Of a stretch of DNA of 27,484 nt, positions 1 to 8,829 are shown one piece after another (the first letter of the stretch is position 1; each line of letters begins with the position of its first letter). This DNA is from RQOF01 sp964461135 (GTDB taxonomy: Bacteria > Calditrichota > Calditrichia > RBG-13-44-9). The notes under the pieces were generated by a model, which saw only the letters and a list, made by a program, of their open reading frames with translations, searched no databases and was not told the origin of the DNA. The translations under genes were made by a program, and so were the position numbers. Location of the stretch: assembly GCA_964461135.1 (NCBI GenBank), contig CAYWTB010000061.1:1-27484 (forward strand), given 5' to 3'.

Positions 1-216
1 TTGTACCAAATATCATGACTTATAATAATAAACTAAGAGTTTTGTGAAGCCCTATCATCAGTTTATTTACCCTCGGGCGCCATACTCAAAAAATCCCAAA
101 AATCATCGGATCTCATGTATGAATTCCCTTTTAAGCGGATATTTCACTGATAAATACAATCTCAATATAAATCCGGGAAAAGTGTCTTAATATCATAAGA
201 AAGACGCACATAAAAA

Positions 217-241
217 AAGCCCCATTTTAATAAGGGGGCTT
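217..241 (-). terminator. Rho-independent terminator after the broken small gene
   Basis: A 7-bp perfect stem, AAGCCCC (217-223) paired with GGGGCTT (235-241), encloses an 11-nt loop. On the minus strand the stem runs directly into a seven-T tract. It lies about 20 bp past the distal stop codon of the minus-strand gene at 261-700. This placement suggests that transcription of that gene was meant to run to the distal stop at 261, not only to the TAA at 324. Confidence 0.85.
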
Positions 242-260
242 CACTTCTGATTCAAATATC

Positions 261-700
261 TTATCTTCCCGTTTCGGCAAAAATCCTCTTGTCCTTGGCA
301 GCCAGCTCTTCCTCTTGAGCCCTTTAAGTATAATCCAAAATCTGCCGCATGATCACCTCATTCTTCTCAAACTTAATATTTCTTTTCAGGAAATCCTTCC
401 CCCAGGAATTCCCCACATACTCAAGGGTGACCGCGGCCAGCTGCCGCATTCTCTGTTCGGGATGAAGCCGGTAGATGCGTAAAAGATCAAACGTGGCATC
501 CTTCACGTCCAGATACTGGTGATAAGTAATCATATGCTGCATGGCGGATACCTTCAATCCCTGATTTTCACTGGCAACCGCATTGATAAGATTCTCCCCG
601 AAAGCTTTCCAGTCGGTCCTTTCAATTCTATCTGCACTTTGTGCTATCAAGCCTGCCGTTAAAACAACAACATCAAGATGATAATACTAACTCGTCTCAT
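261..700 (-). pseudogene. Small secreted HEAT-like protein gene, interrupted twice
   Basis: The longest intact stretch (650-324, 108 codons from a TTG) is helical and HEAT-like, with the pattern 'MRQLAAVTLEYVG'. I do not recognise a named family. A perfect Shine-Dalgarno (AAGGAGG) sits upstream of an ATG at 700 that opens MRRVSIIILMLLF and then hits TAA in a four-T run. Adding one T there continues as LTAGLIAQSADR, giving a textbook signal peptide joined to the open frame. At the other end the in-frame TAA at 324-326 is followed, in the same frame, by about 20 charged codons (RAQEEELAAKDKR...) up to a TAA at 261-263, just before a terminator. Repaired, the product would be about 146 residues and exported. 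The lesions could be real decay or assembly error; the homopolymer site makes error plausible for the first one. Confidence 0.6.
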
Positions 701-1367
701 AACAAATCCTCCTTAATTTATGGAAAAATTGATATTGATACTGCTGTGGAAACCTCGCTTAATTATCTCGGACACTTATCTCCTTCCTACTGGCCTTCCC
801 TGGCGAATGTTGCAATCTTTTTTCCCATATTAGAATAATGAGTTTGGTGCTTGCAGAATATTCGATTTTGTTTCATTAAAAACCAAAGGTATCCGGTTAA
901 TATTAGGAGGCGCATGACAATTTTATTCACTCACTCCTCAATCCCCGTACGGGAAGCCAGGAGCTATATCAGGTGACTTCCAAAAACAAGCTTCATTTGC
1001 CTGAATTACTGTCGTTGCAATTCTATATCATTGAAATATTTTATAATTCTTATGAGGTAACTGGACACTCCTCATCAGAAATACCATTAGTTACAGGAAG
1101 ACCAGATGCGAGGTGGAAGTCACGCTTAACTGATCCTCTTGCAATAACCGGTTTATTCCTGGAAAAATAAAAATCCCGTCTAAAAAAAAGTAGTCTGCGG
1201 TAAAATTCATGTTGATGTTGCGGAAAGAAAACGACTGCAGACCAGGAAACGAAAATAAGAAATTTTCCGAGGCGATAGTCTGCAGGAAAAGATTTGTACA
1301 AAAAGAGCCGTTCCAGAAGTAAACATTCAGGGATAACCTTAACACCCACCCGTGAAAGGGCTTTTAC
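701..1367. other. Gene-poor intergenic stretch
   Basis: There is no convincing gene here. A tiny plus-strand frame at 914-976, preceded by AGGAGG only 3 nt from its ATG, overlaps by GTGA a 65-codon frame at 973-1170, but neither resembles a known protein. Overlapping minus-strand frames at 1050-1349 are rich in Phe and look like chance. Copies of a CTGCAGAC/GTCTGCAG motif near 1234 and 1278 are inverted with respect to each other, but too far apart for an obvious terminator. Confidence 0.5.
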
Positions 1368-4217
1368 CTATTGAAAATTTTCCGGATATAATGTTACTTG
1401 TATGTAGTGATCAAGATTTAAATAATCTTTTGCCGCTTTTTGTATGTCCCATGCCTTTAAATCCCGTATCATATTCCTGGTCTTAAGTATAGTCCGGGGA
1501 TCTTTTCCCAGGAAATAACGAGATTCCAGGGCATCCAGCCAGTAGTCATTTTCCTTTAAGGACGTTTCATACTCTCTCAGATTAATTTCTTTCACGCGCT
1601 GGATATATTTTTCCTTAATACCATAGGTTTTAATGCTGTCCATCTGGGAAAAAATTTCCTGAGTCAGATTTTCCGCTTTTTCAGGCTGGGCACCGAAAGA
1701 AATGTTTATCTGGTACCGTTCTCTGGGAAAACGTGAGAAGTCTCCGTTTACACGTACACCATATGTGGCACCCAGATCTTCCCGGATATGTTCTCTGAAT
1801 TTAATGCGCAGGATATCTAAAAGCACATCGGCTTTGAATTGGTCTTCCAGGCTCCAGCGGAATTTCCCCAGAAGGAGAACATTGGTCAGACTCTTAGGCT
1901 CCACCCCTCTTTTGACTTCTCGTCTGATGATACCATGAGGATAATCATAGGTCACATTGCGCCAGGTTTCCTTGCGGTTTAAGTCGGGCAGGCTGCCCAG
2001 GTAGGTTTCAACCAGATTTTTGATATTTTCTGTTTCAAAATTACCAACAAATATAAAAGTAAAATCACTGGCATCAGCGAAACGGTCGCGATAAAAATCC
2101 ATCGATTTACGCAGGTTCATCATTTTTACCGTTTCCCCGGTCCACGGCATATAGCGCGGATTATGCTGTGTGATTGTTACCGTAATAGTATCCCTGAAAG
2201 CAGCATCAGGACTGGCAGAACGGTTCTCATAAAATCCCCGGAACCTTTCCTTTAAAGCCTGAAAAGCAGAACTGTCCTGGCGGGGCCGGGTGAAGTAAAG
2301 GTAGATGAGCTGGAAAAGAGTTTCCATATCCCTGGGAGATCCGTTACCGCTTATTCCTTCGCTGAGTTCATCAATGTAGGGAGAAACACTGACCACTTTA
2401 TCGGCCAATAGTTTTTTAAGCTGCTCCTGCGAAAACTGAGCCAGCCCTCCCTCTTTTACCGCCGCCACTGCCGTTCTGGCGGCAACCAGTAAGGAATCCG
2501 GTGCCAGGGAATATCCACCCGGGCTGAAAGAAGTAAACAGAATCTCATCATTCATAAAATCCGTTGGCTTTAATACTACCAGTATACCATTGTTCAGTTG
2601 CCATTCGGTGGCCCCGATTTCTTTGAAATATTTTTCTTTAATAACCTGGCCAGGCTGTGGAACGGATTCCAGCAGGGGAACTCCGGCTACTTCATCGATA
2701 TAGGGTTCAACATCCTCTTGCTCCACCGCGGTCAGGATCTCTTTCAAAGTATCAGCAGTCAGGGTATCAATACCTTCTTTTTGCGGGTAGGAAGAGAGAA
2801 CAACCCGGTTGCGCCCGCTGATCCACTGAGCAGCCAGAGCATTTACTTCATCCAAAGTTATTCCCGGCATCAGTGTCCGGAACAGTTCAAATTCATGAGC
2901 AATTCCGGGAACTGGTTCATCAACCAGATAATTCCGGATATATTCGGCCGCAAACTGGCTGGATTCCGTTTTTTCTCTCTCAGTAAAAGCTTGTTCCATC
3001 ATGCGGATGGCAGCATTTTTATTTCTTTCCAGTTCAGATTCGGTGAAGCCGAATTTTTTTACTCGCTTTGCTTCCAGCAACAGGGTATTAAATCCACGCG
3101 GAATGTTATTATCCTTAACCACCGCACTCAGCATATACGCTTCACTGTTTCTTACAATACGTCCCTTTCCTGAACTGGCAAAGAGTAAAGGGGTATCCGG
3201 CTTCTTTGACAGTTCTGAAAGCCGCTGATTAAACATACGGTTATAGAGCAATTCAACCAGTTGTTCACGGTAATCATTCACGGTTGTTTCAGGTGAAGGT
3301 GGAAACTTATAATAAATCTCTGCCCTTGAAAACCGGGCTTCCGGATCAGAAACAATGGTAAATAGAGTGCTGTCATGCGGGGGAACCGGATAATCCGGAC
3401 GTATATTTTCCTGCCGGGGATTCGGCAGATCTGCGAACTGTTCCCGGATAAGACCTTCTACCAGGCTAATGTCAAAATCTCCCACTGCTACAATTGCCTG
3501 AAGATCGGGACGATACCAGGTATTGTAAAACTGCCTGAGTGCTTCATGATGAAAGGTATCCAGCACCGCTATCTTCCCGATGGGCAACCTTTCCGCATAC
3601 CTGGATCCCTGAAACAACACAGGAAATTGTTTGTCCAGAATACGGGATTCAGCACCTCTTCCCAACCGCCATTCCTCAATAATCACACCCCTCTCCTTAT
3701 CGATCTCTTCCCCGTTAAAGGAGATAAAATGGGCCCAGTCAGTCAGCACCTCAAAAGCAGTCCGGATAATATCAATACTGTCTGTAGGAATATGAAGCAT
3801 GAAAACAGTTTCATCAAAACTGGTATAGGCATTGATATCGGGGCCAAACCGCATACCAATGGATTCCAGATAACTGACCAGTTCATTTTTCTCGAAATGC
3901 CTGGTGCCGTTAAAGGCCATATGTTCCACAAAATGGGCCAGACCCTGCTGATCGTCCTTTTCGAGGATGGAACCTGCATTCACCGCCAGCCGCAGCTCCG
4001 CCCTTTTTTCCGGTTTGGTATTCTTACGGATATAATAAACAATCCCATTATCCAGGGTGTCCCGCACCACGTCCGGATCGAAAGGAAGAATCTGACCGGG
4101 AAGGTAAGAATTTTCTGAGCCAGCCTTTTCTGTAACCTGGCAACCGGCTTCAGGAGTAAAAAGAAATGATACCAATATTAATGTGAAAAGGAGAGATAAA
4201 ACGTGTAATTTTTTCAT
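1368..4217 (-). CDS. Secreted M16 family zinc metallopeptidase (PqqL/insulinase-like)
   Basis: This 949-residue protein has an N-terminal signal sequence (about residues 1-26) and two M16 units. The inverted zinc motif HFVEH is at 95-99, and Glu175 in the 'KERGVIIEEW' segment is the likely third zinc ligand. The N-terminal half therefore looks catalytic. The C-terminal half carries the substrate-clamp signature RGVEPKS near residue 765, normal for two-domain M16 peptidases of about 930-950 residues. A Cys26 sits near the cleavage region but is preceded by EAG, a poor lipobox, so a soluble periplasmic enzyme is more likely than a lipoprotein. The AGGACAGGA ribosome site supports the ATG at 4217. 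The gene stands alone between two intergenic gaps. The likely role is degrading peptides in the periplasm; the substrate cannot be told. Confidence 0.95.
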   Translation of the reverse strand: MKKLHVLSLLFTLILVSFLFTPEAGCQVTEKAGSENSYLPGQILPFDPDVVRDTLDNGIVYYIRKNTKPEKRAELRLAVNAGSILEKDDQQGLAHFVEHMAFNGTRHFEKNELVSYLESIGMRFGPDINAYTSFDETVFMLHIPTDSIDIIRTAFEVLTDWAHFISFNGEEIDKERGVIIEEWRLGRGAESRILDKQFPVLFQGSRYAERLPIGKIAVLDTFHHEALRQFYNTWYRPDLQAIVAVGDFDISLVEGLIREQFADLPNPRQENIRPDYPVPPHDSTLFTIVSDPEARFSRAEIYYKFPPSPETTVNDYREQLVELLYNRMFNQRLSELSKKPDTPLLFASSGKGRIVRNSEAYMLSAVVKDNNIPRGFNTLLLEAKRVKKFGFTESELERNKNAAIRMMEQAFTEREKTESSQFAAEYIRNYLVDEPVPGIAHEFELFRTLMPGITLDEVNALAAQWISGRNRVVLSSYPQKEGIDTLTADTLKEILTAVEQEDVEPYIDEVAGVPLLESVPQPGQVIKEKYFKEIGATEWQLNNGILVVLKPTDFMNDEILFTSFSPGGYSLAPDSLLVAARTAVAAVKEGGLAQFSQEQLKKLLADKVVSVSPYIDELSEGISGNGSPRDMETLFQLIYLYFTRPRQDSSAFQALKERFRGFYENRSASPDAAFRDTITVTITQHNPRYMPWTGETVKMMNLRKSMDFYRDRFADASDFTFIFVGNFETENIKNLVETYLGSLPDLNRKETWRNVTYDYPHGIIRREVKRGVEPKSLTNVLLLGKFRWSLEDQFKADVLLDILRIKFREHIREDLGATYGVRVNGDFSRFPRERYQINISFGAQPEKAENLTQEIFSQMDSIKTYGIKEKYIQRVKEINLREYETSLKENDYWLDALESRYFLGKDPRTILKTRNMIRDLKAWDIQKAAKDYLNLDHYIQVTLYPENFQ

Positions 4218-4772
4218 TCTGATTCCTGTCCTGTAATTTTACTCAAATTTTTCATAATATAATGGATTTAAGACTCAAAAGTTTCATTACATTACTTTTA
4301 CCAAACAATTCTTTTTACTTATTCTTCCCTATAGTGACAAACCGTCTGGAAACCGTAAAATCAGCATCTTCCACAGCCTGAAATTTCCATAAAAAAGACC
4401 GAAGATTCTTCCCTTTATGTACCTGAATACGGTTTATCTGCTGACTTCATTCTTCTCCCAAGTACGATCATATCAGGATAATTCCCCAAAGGAACTACCT
4501 GGTTCAGAGGGACAAATTTATGATAAAGATCTATCATGTAAACGGCAGGAGATATTCTTAAGGTATTTTCAGAATTCCTGACCTCTTCCTTTTATATCAT
4601 TCCAATGAAGGTGACTGAGAAGAAAGATTTAATGATTAGAAAAGTTTGTGATTATTTAATTTCAATTTCAAGTTGCTGAGCCAGTAAGGTAAGGTTATTA
4701 TATTATTTGCTAAAGACCAAAAATCTGATTCAGGGAAAAAAACGAATTAATTATATAGTGAGGAGGATTTTC
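4218..4772. other. Intergenic gap between divergent peptidase and EVE genes
   Basis: This AT-rich gap lies between two divergent genes and should hold both promoters, though I cannot pick confident -35/-10 pairs. Its middle part (4315-4591) contains minus-strand stretches that read like protein in two successive frames; they are listed separately as a possible remnant. The plus-strand part from 4592 to 4760 has no recognisable feature. Confidence 0.5.
4315..4591 (-). pseudogene. Possible decayed coding remnant with a frameshift
   Basis: On the minus strand one frame is open from 4591 to a TAA at 4415-4417 (about 58 codons) and reads VYMIDLYHKFVPLNQVVPLG near its middle. A second frame, open from 4446 to a TAA at 4315-4317, reads KNLRSFLWKFQAVEDADFTV and ends RRFVTIGKNK. 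The two overlap at 4415-4446, so one frameshift would join them into about 90 residues. Both stretches have protein-like composition, unlike the surrounding AT-rich DNA, but there is no clear start or ribosome site and I do not recognise the family. It could be the tail of a lost gene or chance open frame. Confidence 0.3.
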
Positions 4773-5231
4773 ATGAATTACTGGCTGCTGAAATCTGATC
4801 CGCAGGAATTCAGCTGGACTGACCTGAAGAACAGCAAAAATCAATGCACCCACTGGGGTGGGGTACGAAATTATCAGGCACGGAATTTATTGCGGGAGAT
4901 GAAAAAAAATGATCTGGCCTTCTTTTACCACAGCAGCACCAAGCCGCAAACCATAGAGGGCATTGTTAAGATAACCGCAGAGGCATATCCTGATCCCACC
5001 CAGTTTGACCGGAACAGTGATCATTACGATCCCCAAAGTACCACCGGAGATCCCCGCTGGGTGATGGTGGACATAGAGATCACTCGCGATCTGACAGCTC
5101 CCATCACCCGGGACGAATTACAAAACCATCCCAAACTTGAAAAAATTATTTTATTTAAGAATTCCCGTTTATCCGTCCAGCCGCTAAAAGCAGCGGAATG
5201 GAGAATGATCCTCGCTATGCGGAGAATATAA
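4773..5231 (+). CDS. EVE domain protein (PUA-like fold)
   Basis: The 152-residue product is a single EVE domain, the size usual for stand-alone bacterial members related to thymocyte nuclear protein 1. Family landmarks are the N-terminal MNYWLLKSDP, then WGGVRNYQARNLLREM, FFYHSS, a GIVKI strand followed by EAYPDP, and RLSVQP-x5-W near the C-terminus. EVE domains belong to the PUA/ASCH/YTH group and are thought to bind modified bases in DNA or RNA; the ligand of this one is unknown. I chose the ATG at 4773 because GAGGAGG sits 7 nt upstream. A TTG-type start at 4707 would add 22 residues ahead of the conserved MNYWL start and lacks a site. acpS follows after 211 bp in the same direction. Confidence 0.92.
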   Translation: MNYWLLKSDPQEFSWTDLKNSKNQCTHWGGVRNYQARNLLREMKKNDLAFFYHSSTKPQTIEGIVKITAEAYPDPTQFDRNSDHYDPQSTTGDPRWVMVDIEITRDLTAPITRDELQNHPKLEKIILFKNSRLSVQPLKAAEWRMILAMRRI

Positions 5232-5442
5232 TTTGTGACATATTTTTATTCGTCGGATACTTCAGAGCCACTAAAAAAATCAGACAGAAAACCAGTAATA
5301 ACATGTTAAAATGAATAGAAGTTTCAGAATAATTGTAATTAAATTGACTTTTCTTCAAAACCTGTGAATTTCTGATGCCTTGGAGCCTTGATGGCAAAAT
5401 TTACAAATTAATCAGGTTAACTAATAAAAGAGGGAGAACAGG

Positions 5443-5808
5443 ATGAGTGTGTATTCCATAGGTATCGATATCGTAGAAATCGACAGAATCGAAAAACTTC
5501 TGGAAAATTACAGTGATAAATTTTTAAAAAGAATATTTACCGTCCACGAAATCGATTACTGCAGCCGGAAAAAGAACAGGGGGAGCTATGCAGCAAGATT
5601 TGCCACGAAAGAAGCGGTATTCAAAGCAACCGGTTATGGTCTGGGGAAAGGAATAACCTGGAAAGATGTGGAAGTAACCAACGATGAAAAAGGAAAACCG
5701 GAAGTACACTTATATGGGAAAACTGCGGAGATACTTAAGGATAAATCAGTGTATCTTTCTATAACGCATTCCAGGGATGCGGCCATTGCTATGGTGGTGG
5801 TACAGTGA
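5443..5808 (+). CDS. acpS: Holo-[acyl-carrier-protein] synthase
   Basis: AcpS transfers 4'-phosphopantetheine from CoA to a serine of apo-ACP in the cytoplasm, which fatty-acid and lipid A synthesis both need. The 121-residue length matches the family (about 120-126). The Mg2+-binding residues are present: Asp9 in GIDIVEIDRI and Glu57 in ARFATKEAVFKATG. The C-terminal SITHSRDAAIAMVVV strand is also typical. A GAGGGAGAA ribosome site precedes the ATG. The gene ends 18 bp from the convergent receiver-kinase gene. Several ACP-dependent enzymes (LpxA, LpxD, FabZ, LipM) are encoded further right in this window. Confidence 0.97.
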   Translation: MSVYSIGIDIVEIDRIEKLLENYSDKFLKRIFTVHEIDYCSRKKNRGSYAARFATKEAVFKATGYGLGKGITWKDVEVTNDEKGKPEVHLYGKTAEILKDKSVYLSITHSRDAAIAMVVVQ

Positions 5809-5826
5809 AATTTGGCAGCGGTAAGT

Positions 5827-6999
5827 TCAGGTCCGTTTATTTTTTTTTGCCCAATCCAGGGTAGGTATCTCCAGTACAAATAAATTTCTGTCGGACATAT
5901 TTTTATCCAAATTTATGCTGCCATATTGAGCTTCCATTGCCAGGCGGCAGAATATCAGCCCCAGGCCGCGTGCAGGTTTATATCCCGCTTTCTTTAATTC
6001 CGGCTGTGCATTTTTCAAAAAGATCTTTTCTTTAAAATTTTCCGGAATCGGCTTACCGTCATGAGAAATACATAACCGGATTTTTTGATTCTCCGCTTTG
6101 CTTGTTTCCACATTAATACTCATGAACTCGGGAGTATTCTGAAAGACATAGTTGAAACAGTTTTCCAGGACACGTTCGAAAATACTCTTATCCATATAGA
6201 CTCTGGATAGTTCTTCCCGCAGTTTCATATGAACCGACTTTGACTGATGTTCAGGAATATCCTTAAAAGATTCCATAATATCACTTACCAGACTATTTAA
6301 ATCGGTGTGAACCGGTTCTATTTCCATTTTCTTCTGCTCAAGACGGCTGATATCCAGAAGATTAAGAATCATGCGGAGGAGGCTGCGACTGCTTCTGGCA
6401 ATTCGCTGGGTATAAACATCTTTTGACTCATCCGTGGCCATTTCCTTGTTCATTTCCATCATCTGCAGGTTACCCTGGATGACAAAAAGAGGATTCTTCA
6501 TGTCGTGAATAATCAGATTGGTTAGTTCTTTTTTCAACAAATCTTCTCTGAGTAGGGTTTCTTTCTGTTTTTCCAGTTCCTGATTTCGCCGGATGATTTC
6601 GTCATGATACGACTTAATCCGAAGGAGCGATTTAACGCGCGTCAATAATTCCACACTGTCAAATGGTTTGGTCAGAAAATCATCCGCACCGGCTTCCAGC
6701 GCTTTAATTTTATCTTTTAATTCCTTCAAGACCGTTATCATAATAATAGGAATATGGAAGGTGGTTTGACGCTTTTTCAATTTTTCACAGACTTCATATC
6801 CATTAATTTTTGGCAACATAATATCGAGCAATATGATATCCGGTGGATTTTCCTCGACAATTTCCAGCGCTTTTGCCCCGTCATTGGCTTTTAAAATTTC
6901 ATAACCGGCCGGTTTCAGAAAGTACTCAAGCAAATCCACGCTTTCCTGGCTGTCATCCACAACCAGAACTTTTGCCCGGCTCTTCAAGCTCTCTATCAT
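5827..6999 (-). CDS. Receiver domain-histidine kinase protein with degenerate ATPase
   Basis: The 390-residue protein is soluble. Residues 8-125 form a receiver domain with the acidic pair Asp15/16, phospho-acceptor Asp59 (LLDIMLP) and Lys111 (TKPFD). A coiled-coil linker (about 135-158) leads to a HisKA helix with His165 in the H-box IIHDMKNPL. The HATPase region (about 268-382) keeps the G2 motif GLGL (345-348). Its N box reads LENCFNYVFQNTP, placing Tyr284 where the Mg2+-binding Asn belongs. Its G1 reads SHDGKPIP, with His313 at the adenine-binding Asp and Pro317 at the second Gly. It may therefore be a scaffold or phosphatase rather than an active kinase. It lies 383 bp downstream of another kinase gene on the same strand. 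The upstream AAAGGA is about 12 nt from the start. Confidence 0.9.
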   Translation of the reverse strand: MIESLKSRAKVLVVDDSQESVDLLEYFLKPAGYEILKANDGAKALEIVEENPPDIILLDIMLPKINGYEVCEKLKKRQTTFHIPIIMITVLKELKDKIKALEAGADDFLTKPFDSVELLTRVKSLLRIKSYHDEIIRRNQELEKQKETLLREDLLKKELTNLIIHDMKNPLFVIQGNLQMMEMNKEMATDESKDVYTQRIARSSRSLLRMILNLLDISRLEQKKMEIEPVHTDLNSLVSDIMESFKDIPEHQSKSVHMKLREELSRVYMDKSIFERVLENCFNYVFQNTPEFMSINVETSKAENQKIRLCISHDGKPIPENFKEKIFLKNAQPELKKAGYKPARGLGLIFCRLAMEAQYGSINLDKNMSDRNLFVLEIPTLDWAKKNKRT

Positions 7000-7382
7000 A
7001 ATGGTTTATAATCCTTTAATTTAAGGTAAGAATATTTTATAAATATATAGTGCTCTTTATGCTATTACAATATGTTTACTTAAATATGGCAATGGAATAA
7101 TTCACGGTTTTTTAAATTAAAGCCTCACCCTTATCCGTCAAATTTTTTAATATAAAATGGACACTACAAAATTTAAACAAAAAATATGAAAAATACTTGA
7201 GTAAAATGATAAAAATTTGAATTTTGAGAAAATTCACAGGAGTGTCATGTGTCTTGTGAAATACCCCTGAAAATAAAGCAAGGGGTTATAAACTGACACC
7301 AATATTAGAAACATTTATTTTTGCTGCGGAATGTCTTAACCGGGAGAGAAAGCTCTAAAAGACGGCTTTTCTGTACCCGGCC
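7000..7382. other. AT-rich gap between two kinase genes
   Basis: This 383-bp stretch separates two same-strand kinase genes and is strongly AT-rich over 7000-7260. It includes a short hairpin, ACCCCT (7263-7268) with AGGGGT (7281-7286), and a longer imperfect one at 7340-7380. No open frame of note is present. It probably holds the promoter of the receiver-kinase gene. Confidence 0.5.
7340..7380 (-). promoter_or_regulatory. Imperfect long hairpin just after the GAF kinase stop
   Basis: On the minus strand CCGGG (7380-7376) pairs with CCCGG (7344-7340), and inside it AGAAAAGC pairs with GCTTTCT with one bulge, closing an A/T-rich loop. It begins 2 nt past the stop codon of the kinase gene. 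No T tract follows on the minus strand, so it is not a standard intrinsic terminator. It could stabilise the 3' end of the transcript. Confidence 0.35.
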
Positions 7383-8804
7383 TCAACCCATAGAGGCAAT
7401 CTTACTGTTCTCTTCTTTCGTCCTGACCGATACTGTTGGAATTTTCATGATAATACTGTTACCCGATTTTCCTGTTGCACGGATGTTAACATCACCCCCC
7501 AGTTCTTTAATCATCTGAACACTTACGGTGAGTCCAAGATTCACTTCGTTAGAGTTCTCCAGTTCCGAAAAGGGATCCATAATCTTGCGTATGTATTCAT
7601 CGGGCAATGCCACGCCGCTATCCTTAATCTCGATGGTAATCCAGTTTTTATCTTCAGCAGTACTTTTTATTTTGATTACACCATTATTGCCGATCTGCAT
7701 TTTTGCATGAAGAATAAAGTTCAACAGAATCTGTTGGAAATATATGGCACTACACTGAACCACCGGAATATTTTTATTGAGTTCCAGTTCAATTTTAATG
7801 CTTCTCTTCTCTATTTGTCCCCGGATCAGATTGAGAGTATTAACTATCAGCGGATTGATTTCAAGATACTGGGTTGCGGAATCATTATTATGCCTGGTCA
7901 TATTTAATAATCCTCTTACAATATTTGCAATACGCATTGATTGTTTTTCAATGATTTCCAGGCTTTCCTCCAGTCGATGTCCCATTCTGGCCATCTGAAC
8001 ATTTCCCATGATAATCTGCAATGGATTATTAATTTCATGGGCAAAACCGCCGGCAAGATCCCCGATGGTGGCTGACCTTATTAGCTTCATGAGACGTGTT
8101 TGCATATCAACCAGTTGCTCTCTCTGTTTCTGCTCTGTTCGCTTTAATTGATTATACTGGATTGCCAGTGAAGCCTGCTGAACGAAAACATTCAATAGTT
8201 CCAGATCCCTCAGACTGAAATTTGACTGATCCTTTGAGGTAATCAATACAAAAATTCCCAGTCCCTTCTGGTTATCCAGCATGGGTACCAGGATAACATT
8301 ACCTTTTCTTCTTCTCAACTGCTTATAAATCATAAAATCTGCCAGAGGTACTACCATGGGATGCCCCTGATCCCACAGCCACTGGATAATGCCCTCATCC
8401 CTGGCACAGGAAACAATAAGATCCAGATCTTTATTTTTCTTATTACTTGCAGAAAAGAACTGATCCCCATCCAGCAGAAAAACTTCGCTGTCTATCACCG
8501 GTATCAGTCGTCTGGTTACTTCATTTAAATGGTCTATTACTTCAAGGATTTCCAGATTTTGGGAAACTGCCGAGGCCAGTTTCTGAATGGAAAGATATTC
8601 CTCCAGGGAATCCGACAGGTCTCCACTTTTTCTTTTCTCATGCGACAGATCACCGCGCAATAAATGTAAATCTTTTTTTAACTCACCCACCAGTGAAAGG
8701 TAATGTTCAAGTATTACGTCAATTTTAGGACTTTTCTCTTCCGGTTCCTTGAATGTATCAAAAATCTCTTCAACTTCCATTTCCTTCTCTTTTTCGGAAA
8801 TCAT
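7383..8804 (-). CDS. GAF-domain sensor histidine kinase
   Basis: The 473-residue protein has no membrane segment. A coiled-coil start (about 35-75) is followed by a GAF-like sensor domain (about 80-220), a short coiled coil, a HisKA helix with His256 in GGFAHEINNPL, and a HATPase domain (about 350-456). The H-box type (HEINNPL) is that of the NtrB/ZraS-like soluble kinases. G1 keeps Asp395 (DSGVALP) but has Ala399 for the second Gly. G2 reads NLGL (422-425). The N box reads LLNFILHAKMQ with His366 at the conserved Asn. Phosphotransfer may therefore be weak. AAGGAGA lies 6 nt before the ATG. It follows the HDOD gene by 25 bp and is surely co-transcribed with it. Its ligand and partner regulator cannot be told. 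Confidence 0.92.
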   Translation of the reverse strand: MISEKEKEMEVEEIFDTFKEPEEKSPKIDVILEHYLSLVGELKKDLHLLRGDLSHEKRKSGDLSDSLEEYLSIQKLASAVSQNLEILEVIDHLNEVTRRLIPVIDSEVFLLDGDQFFSASNKKNKDLDLIVSCARDEGIIQWLWDQGHPMVVPLADFMIYKQLRRRKGNVILVPMLDNQKGLGIFVLITSKDQSNFSLRDLELLNVFVQQASLAIQYNQLKRTEQKQREQLVDMQTRLMKLIRSATIGDLAGGFAHEINNPLQIIMGNVQMARMGHRLEESLEIIEKQSMRIANIVRGLLNMTRHNNDSATQYLEINPLIVNTLNLIRGQIEKRSIKIELELNKNIPVVQCSAIYFQQILLNFILHAKMQIGNNGVIKIKSTAEDKNWITIEIKDSGVALPDEYIRKIMDPFSELENSNEVNLGLTVSVQMIKELGGDVNIRATGKSGNSIIMKIPTVSVRTKEENSKIASMG

Positions 8805-8829
8805 CCGTCTTCTCCTTGAAATTTGCAGA

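Noticed and set aside
655..665. Programmed ribosomal frameshift at the T4 run of the left-end gene
   Set aside because: The P-site codon would re-pair poorly after slipping back, and no strong downstream stem-loop is evident; a deletion or assembly error is simpler.
1050..1349. Overlapping minus-strand frames of 84-99 codons upstream of the broken gene
   Set aside because: They overlap each other in different frames, lack ribosome sites, and have Phe-rich, low-information sequence typical of AT-rich spacer.
3375..4118. Long plus-strand frame (247 codons) opposite the M16 peptidase
   Set aside because: It lies wholly antisense to a gene with clear zinc motifs and signal peptide; the product has no recognisable features.
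4130..4150. Lipobox around Cys26 of the M16 peptidase
   Set aside because: The residues before the Cys are E-A-G, not the hydrophobic -3 residue that lipoprotein signal peptidase needs.
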